From: Vanrija pseudolonga
Taxonomy: Eukaryota > Basidiomycota > Tremellomycetes > Trichosporonales > Trichosporonaceae
DNA: 64,000 bases
Assembly (NCBI RefSeq): GCF_020906515.1
Contig: NC_085854.1
Location: 434,001 to 498,000 of the forward strand
Reading direction: 5' to 3'
Shown here piece by piece: positions 24,088-36,607 of this stretch. Position 1 is the first letter of the stretch; every line of letters begins with the position of its first letter. Under the pieces are notes generated by a model. It had not been told where the DNA came from. It was given only the letters and a program-made list of their open reading frames with translations, and did not search any database. The translations under genes and the position numbers were made by a program.

Positions 24088-24335
24088 GTGAGTAGGTCTT
24101 ACCTGGCCTTGGTCATTTGGACAATGTTCCGCCCCGCGTCCTGGGTGCTGGGTGGCAACGAAAGCGTCGCCGCCTGCGACGGCGGGCGACGGGCGGCGAG
24201 ACAAGGGCTGACCACATGCCCAGCGGCTCTCATACTCAAACAACAATGGCATCTTCACTCCATGCCCCACTCCCTCATGGAAGCACATCGGTCGCGTACG
24301 TGCCGCCAGGGAAGCTGGTACTAACGCGTTATCAG
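24088..24335 (+). other. Probable 5' UTR intron of the SUN-domain gene
   Basis: The donor AG|GTGAGT at 24088 and a TACTAAC branch site about ten bases before the acceptor TTATCAG at 24335 bracket 248 bases that end 13 bases before the ATG. This is the only exact TACTAAC noticed among the introns in the window. Confidence 0.55.
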
Positions 24336-24348
24336 AGAAACGAACGCC

Positions 24349-27013
24349 ATGAACAGCATTCTGGGTCGCAGAGCATCCCACAACACACCTTCATCGTCAA
24401 TGCTCGCCCCTCCAGTGCCTGCTCGGGCACCCAGGCGGGTGATCCCATCCACCGCCAGCCTGGCTGCTCAGTCATTAGCCCACAATGCTCAGGCGACAAC
24501 CCCCTCGAGGACACTCTACAGGTACACCCTCATGGAGCCAGATCCGAATAGGACGGCGAATGGCCGCAGCCCGGTCAGCGACGAGCATTCCGGCGACGAC
24601 AGCTACAGCGGCGAGAGCACCGGAAATATCAGCCACAACACGTACGAGAGTCTCGAGCGCGAGGTCGCTCCCCAAGTGGCTGCCGCTGCCTCCTCGTCGT
24701 CGTATCGTGCCCCATCGGTGGTCGGCTCTGTTGGCCCACGAAGGTCGCTCAACAGCCAGAGCCGAAACCGCCAATCACGAGCCTCGGCGTTTGACGACGC
24801 CGCGTACCGCCCTGCGTCTGATTCTGGCTCCTCCGATGAAGGCCGCGCCGCATCAGTGAGCAGCAGGCGAGGGCTACGGGCGTCAGTAGCTCCTCAAGCT
24901 TCCGTTCCTCCGCCGGCCATTGGAGACGACCGGAATGCCGCAAGATCGTCGGCTAGGCCCCAGGGCGCTTCTGAACCCCGGAATCGCAGGACGACTGCCC
25001 CGAAGACCCCCAAGGCTGAGCCTGCTCAGGCAGAGACCGACATTGGCGAGGACATTGACGTGCTTGACGAGCTGCCAGAGACCGCCACTGTCCGGATCAC
25101 AGCCCACGGCGCCCACGGCTCTGGAACCGCTCGTCTTGTTCACACTTCCCCGGCACCGTCTCGACTGGGGCGTGCGTCAATGCCTCGGGACCCGCGCAGC
25201 CCGGCAGAAGCCACCCCACCCCGTACGTCCCGCAAGACCAAGGCCACGCCTACGCCGTCTGTCCTCAACACCACGTTTGAGGCTGTACGCAGACGGAGAG
25301 ATATCCAGTTCGCGTTTGTCGCAATAATTGTCGGGATGTTGTTCGCCATGTTCTTCAAGATGAGCACCAAGTCACCCAGCATCCCCGGATACCCGCAAGC
25401 TCAACCAAGTGCTGGGCCTACTCCTGCGTCTGGGGACGTCAGCAGGCTCTACTCAAAGCTTGCTAGTCTCGAGCAAGCCGTCTCGAAGCTCGAGTCCAAG
25501 CCTGCCGCCACTCCCAACATCGAGTCGGCGATTGAGAGGAGCTCGAGTGTGCAGGCTCTCCGCCGAGAGTTGGACCTCCTGCGATCCGAAATGGCGAGTG
25601 TCAAGGGTGTCGTTCGTGACCACGACGCCAAGTTCAAGAACTACGCCGCTGTCGAGCGCGAGGTCGTCGCCCTTAAGACCCGCGTCACGGCTGTGGAGCA
25701 GGACGTCAAAGCCGCGCTGGACGATGGCCGTCTCCGCTCCGCCCTCGACAACCTCCTGCCCAGCAGGATGCCTGTGAGAGTCAACCACAAGGGTGTCTAC
25801 TCGATCGACCCCAGCTTCTGGGCTCTCCTCAAGACGGTCTTTGTGAACCACGACGACGTGGAGACGCGCTTCAAGGCGGTCGATGAGCGGCTCAACCGCA
25901 AGGACAAGGCTGATGACAAGAACGCCCCGGCACCGGCGCCCCAGGAACCCTGGAGGCTTGCCGACCACGCGGCCGAATTGCAGAGCTGGGCTGCGAGCGT
26001 GTTCCAACGCCAAGCGGCCTCTGAGCAGCTCATCACCAAGCCCGAGTTCATCTCCCTCGTGGAGGATCATCTCAGTTCCTTGCGGGAGGAGCTCAACGCA
26101 GTGCGCAACCACGTGCCCAAGCCGGGGTCGACTACCATCGTCACAGCCAAGGGCGAAGACCTCACGCCGGCGTTGCAAGGCCTCGTCGACGCGTCGCTCT
26201 TAAAGTACAGCAAGGACACCATTGCCCAGGCCGACTACGCGCTGTACTCTGGGGGTGCACGTGTGATCGACGAGTACACGACTCAGCTCCTTTTGGTTGA
26301 AGAGGCCGGGCTGTGGAGTCGACGCATTAAAGGCACGCAGTCTATTTACGGGCTCCCGCCGGAGACGGCGCTCACCGACGCGGTGCAGACCGGATCGTGC
26401 TGGCCTTTCAAGGGCGGCGAAGGACAACTCGGCGTCGGACTGCCGCGCGACGTTATTGTCTCGTCTGTAACTGTTCAGCACCTGCCGCAAGACCTGTCGT
26501 ATGGCGACATTGCGTCTGCTCCTCGGCGAGTGGAAGTTGTGAGTAGTAGAAGAAGCCCGTTGGACGACCAGTCAGTGCCTGTCAAGCTGACGACGACGAC
26601 AGTACGCCAAAGTGTCGGGAGAACAGAACCAACGCAAGGCCGCGTACCTTGCCGAGAAGTGGGACGGCCAGTAAGTGAAACGAGTGACACGCGCGTATGT
26701 TTTTAATTAACCTTGTGCAGGTCTTCTCTCAAACCAAACGACGAGACCGTCTTCTTGACTTCTTTTACGTACGACGCGTCCGCGCCAGCACACATCCAGA
26801 CGTTCCCGGTCCCTCCCCATATCGTCGAACTAGGGATCGACACCCGGATTGTGATGTTCCGCTTTGTCACAAACTGGGGAGGGGAGACCACCTGTATCTA
26901 CAGGGTGAGTAGGGCCATACCCCCGTTTCATCTTCCCCCTCCGTGCCTTTTGCTAATGGTTGCCGTAGGTTCGTGTCCATGGCGAGCCCGTTCCCACGAG
27001 GGAAGAAGCTTAG
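24349..27013 (+). CDS. SUN-domain (Sad1/UNC-84) inner nuclear membrane protein
   Basis: LINC-complex component that crosses the inner nuclear membrane and holds KASH proteins in the perinuclear space, linking chromatin or spindle pole to the cytoskeleton. Four exons: 24349-26538, 26603-26670, 26721-26904 and 26969-27013; 828 residues. The N-terminal 310 residues are Ser/Arg/Pro-rich and nucleoplasmic. One membrane span lies near 320-340 (FAFVAIIVGMLFAMFF). Coiled coils follow at about 365-460 (LASLEQAVSKLESK, VQALRRELDLLRSEMASV). The SUN domain occupies about the last 200 residues: ADYALYSGGARVI, QTGSCWPFKGGEGQLGVGL, VTVQHLP, VEVYAKVSGE, IVMFRFVTNWGGETTCIYRV. The last three exons each carry a piece of the domain, so the splice model is well constrained. 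Confidence 0.96.
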
Positions 27014-28918
27014 GCGCATAGGCGGATTGTAGACGAATAGATACGCGAGGGAGAGGTGGGCATCGAGCGCGTATCGTGCCGTGTCTGAGCTAGCTAGACT
27101 TGAACCTGTTGTGTAATGGATGTGCGGGGCTGTACTGGGTGTACGGAGCTGTACGAGTTGGTGTTGGCATGCATCTTTCCGCAACATGAGTATCGTGTTA
27201 CTGTGATGCTGCTGCTGCTGCTGCTGCTGCGCGCTCGTTGCTAGGGTAGTACCAAGTTTTGACACGGGCCTGGTAGGAGACTGTCGAAAGAGGTAGGTAG
27301 GGCGTCTGTGGTTGACAAGGTCCATGACAATGTCGAGGAAGAACGTCGCGTCATGTTTTTGGGTGCCTTGGGTGTTGATCCTGGAGGTATGTTTGTGATT
27401 GTTCGGTAGCTGTGAGTGAGGCGTGTGCAGCTCGCTCTCGGCCCGTCGTTCGGGCTCGGTCGGAGGGGGCGGCTGTCTCCATCGGCAGCAGCTGGGCGGC
27501 AACCCGAGCCGGTCGCCGCAGAGGGCTGGTAAGCTGCGGCGTTGTGCGTCGAGTGAGTTGTGCGTGCACGACGCGTGCGTGTGGGCGTGGCGTGTATGCG
27601 GGGGTGTCCGCTCGAGCCAGCACGAGCAGCAGCTCTCCTCCTCACTGGCTCGCTCTGACAACTGGGCAACGACAGGCACGAGTCCCATCGACCAGCGACT
27701 TTGGCGCGGCCTTGCCACAGTTGACGTCCAACAGAGTGCCATTAAGGAGCATCAGGAACTGAACTCTAACGACATGTAACGCTCGACGTACGCACGCTCG
27801 TTTAGCCTTCCCAAAGAACAAACGCTGGGTTGCTGCTTTGTTGCTGCCCATCCCTGATGTGACTATCCCGAACAAGGCTGGTGCCTTGTACGTTATCCAG
27901 GTAAAAGAGGTGTGGTAAAGGGACGAGCGAAAACTCGTTCAAGCAAACAGACATACGTACCGCTGCCCTGCCCAAGCGGTGGGTGGTTACGGCATGGCTA
28001 GTTGGCCTGGTGGTGAGCGAGCGAGGCAGTGAGAGCGAATCAGCTGTGGATGGTGATGGATGGATGGCTCGACCCAAGCCAGAGAGCCGTAGCAGCAAAT
28101 GTGGCGGCAGCAGCAACGACGGCCGCCGCCGCACAGTGTCGCAGCGTCAAACACGGTGGGCACGCAACGCAACCCAGCATGCCAGCTCGTCCTCGTCCCG
28201 CGCGCCGGCCGGCCAGCGAGGCCAGCGAGCGAGCGACGGGCATTTGTTTGATTGGAAACCAGGGCCGTGACACCCAGTTTGTTCGGCGCGGTGCATAGGT
28301 TGGGAATCGTTAGCGCTGGCAGACGTCTGGCGTCTTGCTGGCGCGCGCGCCTGGCGTCGTAATTAGGACCAGCGAGCAACAGCAGCGCACAGCTCGTAGT
28401 AGCTCGAGCTTTAGGCGTAAGTTGTAGTAGTAGTGTAGTAGAGGACGCAGAGCCAGTTTTCGCTCGATTCCCATAACGGCCACTACGAGAGGCAACGAGA
28501 GGGTGACACTTGTGTTGATCAGTTGCGTGGTGCGTGGTATGGGGCCCGTTGCGTGCCGGGCGAGCCAGAGTGACACCTCGCGCACGTTTCTGAGCTCGCA
28601 CTACGGGGCATTATTCTGGGCATAATTCTGCGCGATAACGTACACGCTGGCTTCAAGGCGTGTGACTGGCACTGGGCACTGGCCGGCCACGTCCTCAGCG
28701 CGTGTGCTCACGATTACACCGGTTCCATTGGTGGTAAACTACAGTTCTAGGAGGAGACGAGTCCGGTACAAGCGAACACGCGATGCGATCCAATGTTCAA
28801 TAGAGGGTGAAAGAGTAACCTAGCGGCCTAGTAGTGGCCGACCCGATGCAGGAGACGGAGACAGCGAGAGACAAAAGAACCCAGGAGGAGGAGGACGAGG
28901 ACTGGCGGAAAACTGAAA
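27014..28918. other. Intergenic between two convergent genes
   Basis: 1.9 kb without a supportable gene. It holds (TGC)8 at 27207-27230. Open frames on both strands are Arg/Ser/Ala-rich shadows with no family resemblance. This is long for a gap between two 3' ends, so an unannotated RNA or a small gene cannot be excluded. Confidence 0.5.
27207..27230. repeat. (TGC)8 microsatellite
   Basis: Eight uninterrupted TGC units in the gap between the SUN-domain gene and the second Zn2Cys6 gene. Confidence 0.93.
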
Positions 28919-30432
28919 CTAGGCAGTGGTCTGGTACCACTGCTGGTGGTGGTGGGGGTGGACGGCGGCCGCGTCGGGCGAGGGCACGGGGACGGCCTGG
29001 GCCGCGTACGCCGACATGTTGACCGTGGGGGTCATGGTGAGTGTCGGCGAGAAGGTCGTGACGGGCGAAATGGGCGTGTAGGGGTAGTCTACCGACGAGG
29101 ACGGCGCGCTGCTCGAGTCGGCCGACTCGGGGGTGAAGGCGAACACGGGCGAGCGCGTGCCGTTCAAGCCGGGGTGGTAGAGGGCGCTCGAGTCCGAGTG
29201 TGGGCGGGGGAACGCGCCGCCCGCCGAGCTAGGGACAGCGAGGTACTCTGTCGGCTGCTGCTGCATGTGCGCGTGCTGCGGGATGACGGCGGTCGAGGGC
29301 AGCGAGAAGGCGACGGGGTGGCCCGTCGCCTCCTCGGTCACGGTCGCATTGTACGGCGTCACGTCGGTGCTGAGCGACTTGGTAGGCGGCACGTTGGCAT
29401 TGTAGTGCGCCTGCGGCTGGCCGTCTGGCAGGCTGTGGCGGCGGGGGGCAGGCTTGGCAGCTGCTGCGCCGGCCGAGCCAGCAGCAACAGCACCGGCGGA
29501 CAGCTCCGGGGGGGAACCGGCGGCGTCGGCCGCCTCCGGGCCCGCGCTCGACGTGGGCGTCGCCGAGCCCGCTGCGGCCGGCTTGTTCGGACCGCGCTGG
29601 CGGACGGCCGTCGAAAACTCGCATACGAAGCGGCGTTTGGTGCACCTGTTGCAGGGGTTGCCGCCAAAGCACTGAAAGGGTGGTTAGCAGGCGTTCATTG
29701 ATTGCCACGAGCCACGAGAGCCACCACCACCACCTCCTCCACGCAGTCAGCGCCGCCGCCGCCGACGCGACGTCACCGAGGCGCACGCCGCCGGCCGCCT
29801 CCGCCACTTCTTTATTACAGAATAACAACAACACTCACCCTTGCCTTGCGGATTCGGCACCGCTCACAGGCCTGCGCGGTGCGCGAGCGCTTCTTGACCT
29901 CGGCGGGCTGGCCGTCGGCGCGCAGGATGGCCTGGCCCTTGATGTGGGCCGGCTCCATGACGCCGAGGTGGTGGTCGCGGTGGTAGACGGGGTGGACGCC
30001 GGGGTAGGCGAGGGTGCCGTCGTGCATGACCTGCGCGCCGGCGGGGACGGCAAACAGCTCGCCGGGGGCGGCGCACGAGGGGTCGTAGTGGGCCGGGTAG
30101 TAGTGCTGGTCCTGGAGGGCGATGGCGTTGAGCGACCATGGCGACTGGGACGCGCCGCCGAGGGGCGGGTACGCGCCCGAGGCGATGAGGGGCGAGCCGA
30201 ACGCGGGCGGGGTCTGGGTCGGCGGCGTGACGAGGCCGAACGCGCTCATGTCTGGGTGGCCGTGGTGGTAGACCTGGTGCGTGTGCGCCGGGTACGGGTA
30301 CGCCGATGGCGCCGCCGTGCCCGGGGGTGGTGGGGCGAGCGCGGCCTGCTGCTGGGGGCTAGCGCCGACGCGGTACACGCCGCTTGGGGCGGCGCCGGCG
30401 GGGTAGGGCGAGTGGTAGGGTTGGGAAGCCAT
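28919..30432 (-). CDS. Zn2Cys6 transcription factor, small type without fungal_trans domain
   Basis: Two exons, 30432-29839 and 29671-28919, split by a 167-base intron inside the zinc cluster; 448 residues. The cluster is mid-protein: C189, C192, C199, C205, C208 and C215 (CERCRIRKARC then CNRCTKRRFVC), preceded by VKKRSRTAQA. The rest is Pro/Ser/Ala/Tyr-rich and probably disordered, with an N-terminal half full of tyrosine, histidine and proline. No middle homology region is visible, so it differs in design from the regulator at 1.9-4.9 kb. It has a very long upstream region (over 5 kb gene-free), a layout often seen for tightly controlled regulators. Function and targets unknown. Confidence 0.9.
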
Positions 30433-33400
30433 CGTGCCAGCGTGCGTGTATCTGTGGCGGAGGACGGCGAGGGGGGCAGGGGGGTTAGGTGGTGATGGTG
30501 ACCGAGGGGCACTGGTGGTGGTGGTGGTGGTAGTGGTGCTATGTGTTGGTGGGGGTGGTGATAGCAGCTATGATTGTGGGACACGACGAGACAAGCAACA
30601 ACGCAAGCACGCACGCGCCGGACCAAGAAGCAAGGCAGCAGGATAGATAGCGTCAAGAGGGAAGAGGTACCCTCGAGGCTATATACACTGGCCATGTCCA
30701 AACAGGGGAGATTTTGACCATGGCTGCTGTAGTGGTGCAGCAGCTCAAGCAGCAAGTCACCACTTGCTTGCTCGCTGCAGCTTGTGCCTCGCCTCAGCCT
30801 CACGTACGTCTGGTCTCGTTCCCTTGTCCTGAATGGCGGGCAGATGTGCGTCCCTATGCTTGTCTCATCCTAAGCGTCGTCTGTCGTCGACGGTTTTGCG
30901 CTCTGCCTCATTCTTGCTCGCGCGGCCCTGTACCTGGGCAGAAGAGAACATGCCGAGAACGACCAGGCCTACCTGGCTTGCCTGGCTCGACAGTGGCTCT
31001 GCCTGCCCACGAGGAGGGGACGTGGCTGGCGTGCTTTGTGCTTGCGTGCGTGCGTGAGTGAGTGCGTGCGTGCGTGAAGCCACCCCCTCGTTCCCCCCTC
31101 TCCCCCACTTAGCCGGGGGGATCGGCACAGGGCCAGTCTCACCCAGCGTCCCGTTTGGCTTTCGGCATGGCCTCTTGCTGTTGCTTGCCTCTGCAGAGCA
31201 CGAGAGCAGATATCAGGACGGCCCAAAGGGAGCCAACAGGACCCAGAGCCAGAGCCAGAGAATGGAAATCAGCGCCCTTGACCTGGGACCTTGGTCCAAC
31301 CCTGACCCCCACGTCCGAGGTGTCCCCCGCTACGCAACCCTTGAAACTGACCGCTCGCTGCCTGCTGGCTGCGCTGCCGTCTCGAGAGCCGGCTGCTGGT
31401 TGGTTGGCTGGTTTACTGGTTGCTTTGCCTGCTGTCACTGCTCCTGCTCTGCTGCTCTGCTCCACGTTCGGTCGTCGACTCGCCTCGCTCGTCTCGGCGC
31501 CGCGGCTCGTGGTTGACGCCAACCGACCGACTAGCTGCAAAGCCCACCCCGCCGCGCGCCACACCCAGACTGAAAAGAGTACGACGAGAGCAGCCGCGGC
31601 GTCTTGCCTTGGGCTTAACTTGCTTGGTTTGGTTCGATGCCCACGGCTGAAGCCGGCAACTCGCGCAGAGCTGCCGAGCTGCTGCCTATCAGCCTAACGC
31701 CACCACCAAAACGTGTATTCTGTCCACGGCCCCAGCCCTGATTTCTTCGCAACGGAGGATTATTAGCCTTGTTCTTGCTGCTGCTTGCGACATTTGATCG
31801 TCAATGGGTGGGAGGCGGAGCGAGGTTGCTCGGCTGCCACGCCTGCGACCTCGAGCCCGCCCGTGACCTCTGCTCTCCTGCCAGGGGTCAAATTATCCAG
31901 CATCCTGAGCGTCTTGTCTCAGGTTCCTGAAAATCGTAAAGACAGCATGCATGCCCACAGGCGATCAAACGCAGAGAGGAGAGTGAGTGTGGTTGTTACT
32001 CTACCTACAGCACTGACACCGGTCCGTCTGGACTGGATTTCCTGGCCAGGTCCCAGTTTGCTTTCTCCTCGACACGTCCATCAGGTCCTCTCCCTTTGCC
32101 CTCCTCGGAGCCTCCTACCCCTCCCTCCCCCCTCCCTCCCGTCGATCCACGCAACCTTTCGTCAAACAAGGACTTGGTGCACCCAACCCAAACACATGAC
32201 TGTACGTGCCCCGACCCTGGACACGGGAACACTCTACCCACCCTGGATGTTGGTAGCCGCAGCAGCTACAGCACCAGCAACACCCCCACAACCCCAGACT
32301 CGTTCGTGTGGCTAGTCGATTCGCCGCGTGCTCCGTGTGAGCGAGCCAGCAGGCATACGTGCGTGCGTTTGCTCCTGCTGGCGGTGGCGGCGGGGAGTAC
32401 GTGTCGCGTTTCATTATGGTAACGTCTCTTGATGGCCTTTGGAATCAGTGTCCGTCGTCGTAAACGAGAGGGCAACAGAAATCCATAACGATAGCCAGTC
32501 CTGGCCTAGTCGGACATGACGTTAGGTCTCAATCCTCCGTGCAACACTACTCCGAGACTGTACTGGTACAGGCTTCCATTCTGCGGTGGCGTTTGGCGTT
32601 TGGCGGTGCCGACGGCGGCGGCGGTGGCGGCGGCGCCCTCCACTCTTATTGTGGGCTGTTGTCTCGACCTGGCCATTTGACAAAAGTGGGACCCGCCGGT
32701 CGGCATGTACCATGGCCATGCCGTGTGGGTCGTTTGTCCTCGTCGCCTCACCCCTCCCTCTTGCGTGACGAGGAGGACCAGGACGTGGTGTTTTGTCAGG
32801 CACCGCCAGATCTTTTTCAGGCACTGAATTGGTGCCAGTTAGCCTCTCTGCGTGGCCAAAGGGGTGCCACACTCTCTCACTCCTCAAAGGCCCCAAAGCC
32901 TTGGGACTGCAGCAGCAGCCTCGGGGTAACCTACCCTGGTTCACCCACGCTAGTTTGCCCCCTTGTAAAACCTGTACCTGGTTGATACGGTATACAAGTT
33001 GTTTCTTGGCGCAGGTTGTCATAAGCTCTCCCCATGTTATGCGCCTTTGTCTGTTTCCCTGATAGCGTGAGCCTTCCGACGGGAAACGAGGGTCATCACG
33101 ACTCACCTTGCCATCAACCCCATATCCAGTTGTGCTGCCTCCCTCCCCTCCTCCCTGTTGCCATGCGCCCCTTGTCAATTACGCTCTCGAAACCAAAGGA
33201 GCGATTGGGCACCACCCGAGTGGTAACGAGTGGGCGGCCATCAACAAGGATACACGGGGAGGACGAGGCTTGATTGAATGCCGCCGCCGCCGCATATTTC
33301 TCCTCTTTGCGGTCGTCCGAATCCAGGCCCGTCGCTGGAGCGGTGCTACAACACCGCAGCGCGACGGGGGGATGGGTTGTACGACGAGTGGGTCCGTCCA

Positions 33401-34296
33401 TATGCAACCCTCTGGCATGCAAGCCGACAATTACTCCGAGTCCTCCGAGTGGGACGGCCGCCGGCGCATGCCAGCGCACGCGCACTGCAGAGAGAGAGAA
33501 AAGAGCCGACCGACCGAACGATCCGAGGGCGCAACCCCCACTCTTCGACGCGAAACGAAATCAGTTACGATGTACGGCAGCGGCGCGTTCGATTACGGTA
33601 TCTCGTCACCTGCTTCTCTCCTGCCTGCACAAGCAAGGGACGAGAACGGGGTGGGTGGGCTCGCCGGTTCGTTCGGCGCCCACATTCGTTCACCCGAGAA
33701 CCGCGCACCGGGAAGAACGCACGCGCGCCGACGGCGAATCACGTCGCGTTTGAGTTCTCTCTCGCGCTCGGTCAGAACGTCGTGCGTGCCGAGACATTCG
33801 GGCGACTGTCGCCTTCTGTGGTCGACAGCAGAAACAGGGCTCGTGGGTGTTTAGCTCATCGAAAAGCAGGGTGGGTGTTTAGAGTGGGCCGTGCATGTTC
33901 CATTTCCGACGATACTGCGAGCCCACCGGATGGGGCTGGGCTGTCGCAGATAATTACTTCCACCGCGTCGTCGCGTGAATAACCTCTCCGAGGTGGACCC
34001 GAGAAACCTTGTACTTGTTGATGTTCCGAGACGGGCGTCTGTGGCGCGAGTTGTTGGCGTGTTGGCTGGCGGCGCGAGGCTGACTGGCATCGAGGCCTTG
34101 GTCACAATCTGGTGGCGTGTGGCGTACAGAGGGATCTGGCCAGCGTCGTCTACTACTTGCGTCTACGTCTGCTATACACAGAAGGCGCTTGTCGTGCCGA
34201 TAGCGCGAAGGCGGGCCGGTGCACCGCCGCGCACTGGCGCCAGCGACCCGCCCAGGTACATTGACATTTGAGCAATGAGCGCTATGCAGAGGTACC

Positions 34297-34354
34297 ATTC
34301 AGCAATGACGGCTACCGACGGGCATTAGCGATGTGCGCCAGCATTCAGCAATGA
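34297..34354. repeat. Repeated ATTCAGCAATGA motif
   Basis: The 12-mer is found at 34297-34308 and again at 34343-34354, with a shorter GAGCAATGA at 34270. No coding context. Confidence 0.6.
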
Positions 34355-36024
34355 GGACTAGAGAAGGCGTCGCCGGCACCAGCGGCGCTTCGTTGGCTCG
34401 CTCGGCACGAGATGCCGCCTGAATAGTCACAGTGGAGCCCAGCATGGCGCGCGGTATGTTGGAGTCCACTTGGGCTGCTAGTTCGATTGCGGCGACAACC
34501 TTGCCTGCTGGTCGTTAGCGGAGAGATTAGCGCAAGCGCCTCCTCACCCGTCCCTCCGCCACCCCCACACGCCATGTCCCGCTGACATCCACCAGAATTT
34601 GTGGGTCAATTCAGTCATCGAAACGCGGCGACAGCAGATCTCAGGTGTAAGACAGCGACTGACTTGAGGCGGCAGATCAAACCTCGCGCGAGGGATGGGG
34701 CGGAGAGAATATTCCCAACAGCGTGCCGTGGTGGGCAGCGCAGCACGAGGCGATCCGGGCAGATCGTCGGCCAAGATTGTCTCAGAACTTGCAAGAGGTG
34801 AGAGACGAACCGAGACAGGTAAGACAGCCGCGGTTGGCGCGCGGACTCGCGGACGTGCAGTCAACCAGCCCCATCACGCCAGATCCCGCGCAACATGTGC
34901 TCGGCGTCAATGAGACCTTCGGTCAGGCGACCGAGCATCCGGAACAGCGGGCGTCCGTGGCGCCGCCGCGCCGCCGCCGAAGAAGAAGAAGACGTCGCAT
35001 ATCATGCATGTGGGCACCGACAGTTCTCCATGCGTGTACTCCGTGGGTACCCCGCACGAGCCGGCGGGTTTTGTCTCTACGTCCAGTCGTCGACGTCCGG
35101 ACATCCGGCAACGAAGCCGGCGGCAAGGTGAACATTCGGAGTGGTGTGGAGGTGGGCAGTGGCAGTTGAAATCAAACTCGTCAAAGTCGCAGCTGCTTGT
35201 TGCTGCAGTGGGTGGTGTTGCCCGCTACCGCTAGCTGCCGCAACATACCGATGCCGCGTGCGCACCCGGGGATACCTCGCACCGATACGGCTTGGACAGA
35301 GCGTTGGTTCGCGGCGACTACTTGGGATATGAGCTCCGAAGCGCGCGCTATGGCGGCGTCTGATAGAGCACCAGCTGGACCGGGCAGCTGGGCGTACAGT
35401 AGGCGTCATCGTTACTGCTTACTGCCTGCTGCAGTCAGTGAGCTCCGGCCGCCGTCCCGACCCAACGCACGCACGGCCACTTGCGTCTTCGCCGGAATCC
35501 TATCCGCAGCAGCGTGCGGAGCCGAGCTACACGACGAGCGCGCGCTGCCTATCTCTCCGTAGGCTGTGGCTCGCTCGCGCCCGGCAAGACATGTCTCACG
35601 GAAACTAGTGCGAAACACCCGCAGCAGCAGCAGCACGCGTGCACCGCATCTCCGGAATCGCAATCAGTCAGCAGGCCGCAGGCGATCTTTTCCTTCTGTT
35701 CGGCCTGTTCGTCGGCGCCCGTGTGCTGCGCCGGAGGCCCGCTCCGAGGCCGCAGACGTGGCGGAGCACCGTGTTCCGTGATGTGCAGCATGTGTTCTCG
35801 TTCTCAAGCTGAAACAGATTATGGAAGCTGATCACCAGCGACATGGTCACAGTGACGTAGGACAGGTCCGGCCCCCGATCCGAACGGTTACCCGTAAGCT
35901 TCTCGACATGGCACGCTCCTCGGCGAGAGGCTGCTCGTCAAGCACAAACAGACATCGAGCTCGCTCCGCGAGTCAGGTTCGTGCAACACTGACTGATGTT
36001 AGTTCGATGTGCCACACTGAGTGA

Positions 36025-36090
36025 CGAGAGGTGCAACACTCTCGAGAGCTGCAACAATCGCGAGAGGTGCAACAACTGAGAGGTGCAACA
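36025..36090. repeat. Degenerate 14-base repeat, four copies, 16-18 base period
   Basis: CGAGAGGTGCAACA or a one-base variant starts at 36025, 36043, 36061 and 36077. Copy 2 has C for G at the seventh base and copy 4 begins with T. The array lies 435 bases upstream of the tRNA gene. Confidence 0.85.
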
Positions 36091-36524
36091 TCTCTCGAGG
36101 TGATCATCACTAGCCTGCGAGGAGGGATCCCTTGAAACTCAGTCGCCATCTTCTGACTTGCCCCCTTCCTCTCATCGGAGTCGTAGGAGTCCCCGGGTGA
36201 GAATGACAGAATCCACGGCGGCCGGGAGGACAACCCCAGTCTCGCAGCGTGTCTAACACCATGAAGGCGTGCGTTCACGACAGACACTACGGAAGGCGTG
36301 CCTTCATGACGGAACAGCGGCACTACTCGTTCGTCGTTGTCGGAGCGGCTTTGTGACGCGCACGCAACGCCACACCGCCTGCCTTCGATCGCCACACCTC
36401 CCTCCTCCGAGCGTGTCTAACTGACGCATGGGCGCCGATGTACCCACCCCCGAACTCGATATAGTCGAGCACCGCGGCCCCGGACCGCCGATCGCGCCAC
36501 ACGGCGCGATGGTAAAGTTGGAGA

Positions 36525-36607
36525 GGCGCGGTGACCGAGTGGCCTAAGGTGGCACCTTGCTAAGGTGTTGTGCTCTGCACGCGAGAGTTCGAATCTCTTC
36601 CGCGTCG
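36525..36607 (+). tRNA. tRNA-Ser (anticodon GCT)
   Basis: An 83-base cloverleaf without intron. The acceptor stem GGCGCGG pairs with CCGCGTC (one G-U) and the discriminator is G. The D-arm carries the A-box TGACCGAGTGG. The anticodon loop TTGCTAA is closed by a CACCTT/AAGGTG stem. A long variable arm with TTGTGCTCTGCACGC is diagnostic of serine tRNAs. The T-arm is GAGAGTTCGAATCTC. It decodes AGC/AGT. CCA is not encoded; the CCA-adding enzyme is at 44.6 kb in this window. Confidence 0.95.

Larger units (their letters stand above)
22653..24348. other. Intergenic and long 5' leader of the SUN-domain gene
   Basis: 1.7 kb without a supportable coding region. From about 23600 the plus strand is strongly C/T-biased, as expected for promoter and leader of the next gene, which appears to have an intron in its 5' UTR (24088-24335). 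A CCA/CAC triplet tract lies at 23404-23460; open frames through it on both strands are low-complexity artefacts. Confidence 0.6.
30433..36524. other. Six-kilobase region with no supportable protein gene
   Basis: Open frames are numerous but short, mostly Arg/Ser/Pro-rich, overlapping on both strands and without family resemblance. Contents that can be supported: a TATATA on the minus strand near 30679-30684, about 250 bases upstream of the Zn2Cys6 gene; a GGT/TGG-rich tract near 30510-30545; recurring ATTCAGCAATGA at 34297 and 34343; and a degenerate repeat at 36025-36090. Between about 34.5 and 35.9 kb the minus strand has isolated protein-like stretches (for example LFRMLGRLTEGLIDAEHMLR, about 34870-34955). 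No consistent exon chain could be built, so this may be a decayed gene, an unrecognised multi-exon gene or chance. Confidence 0.45.

Noticed and set aside
22839-24095. Several long frames on both strands around the CCA/CAC tract
   Set aside because: Low-complexity Thr/His or Gly/Val translations of triplet repeats and C-rich leader sequence.
34500-35900. Protein-like fragments on the minus strand (a possible decayed gene)
   Set aside because: No chain of exons with consistent phases and splice sites could be built, so it is noted under the gene-free region rather than called as a gene.
35973-36395. 140-codon minus-strand frame with CCTSRDCCSSRECCTSR
   Set aside because: The cysteine pattern is simply the translated 16-18 base repeat; there are no start or splice signals and no family match.
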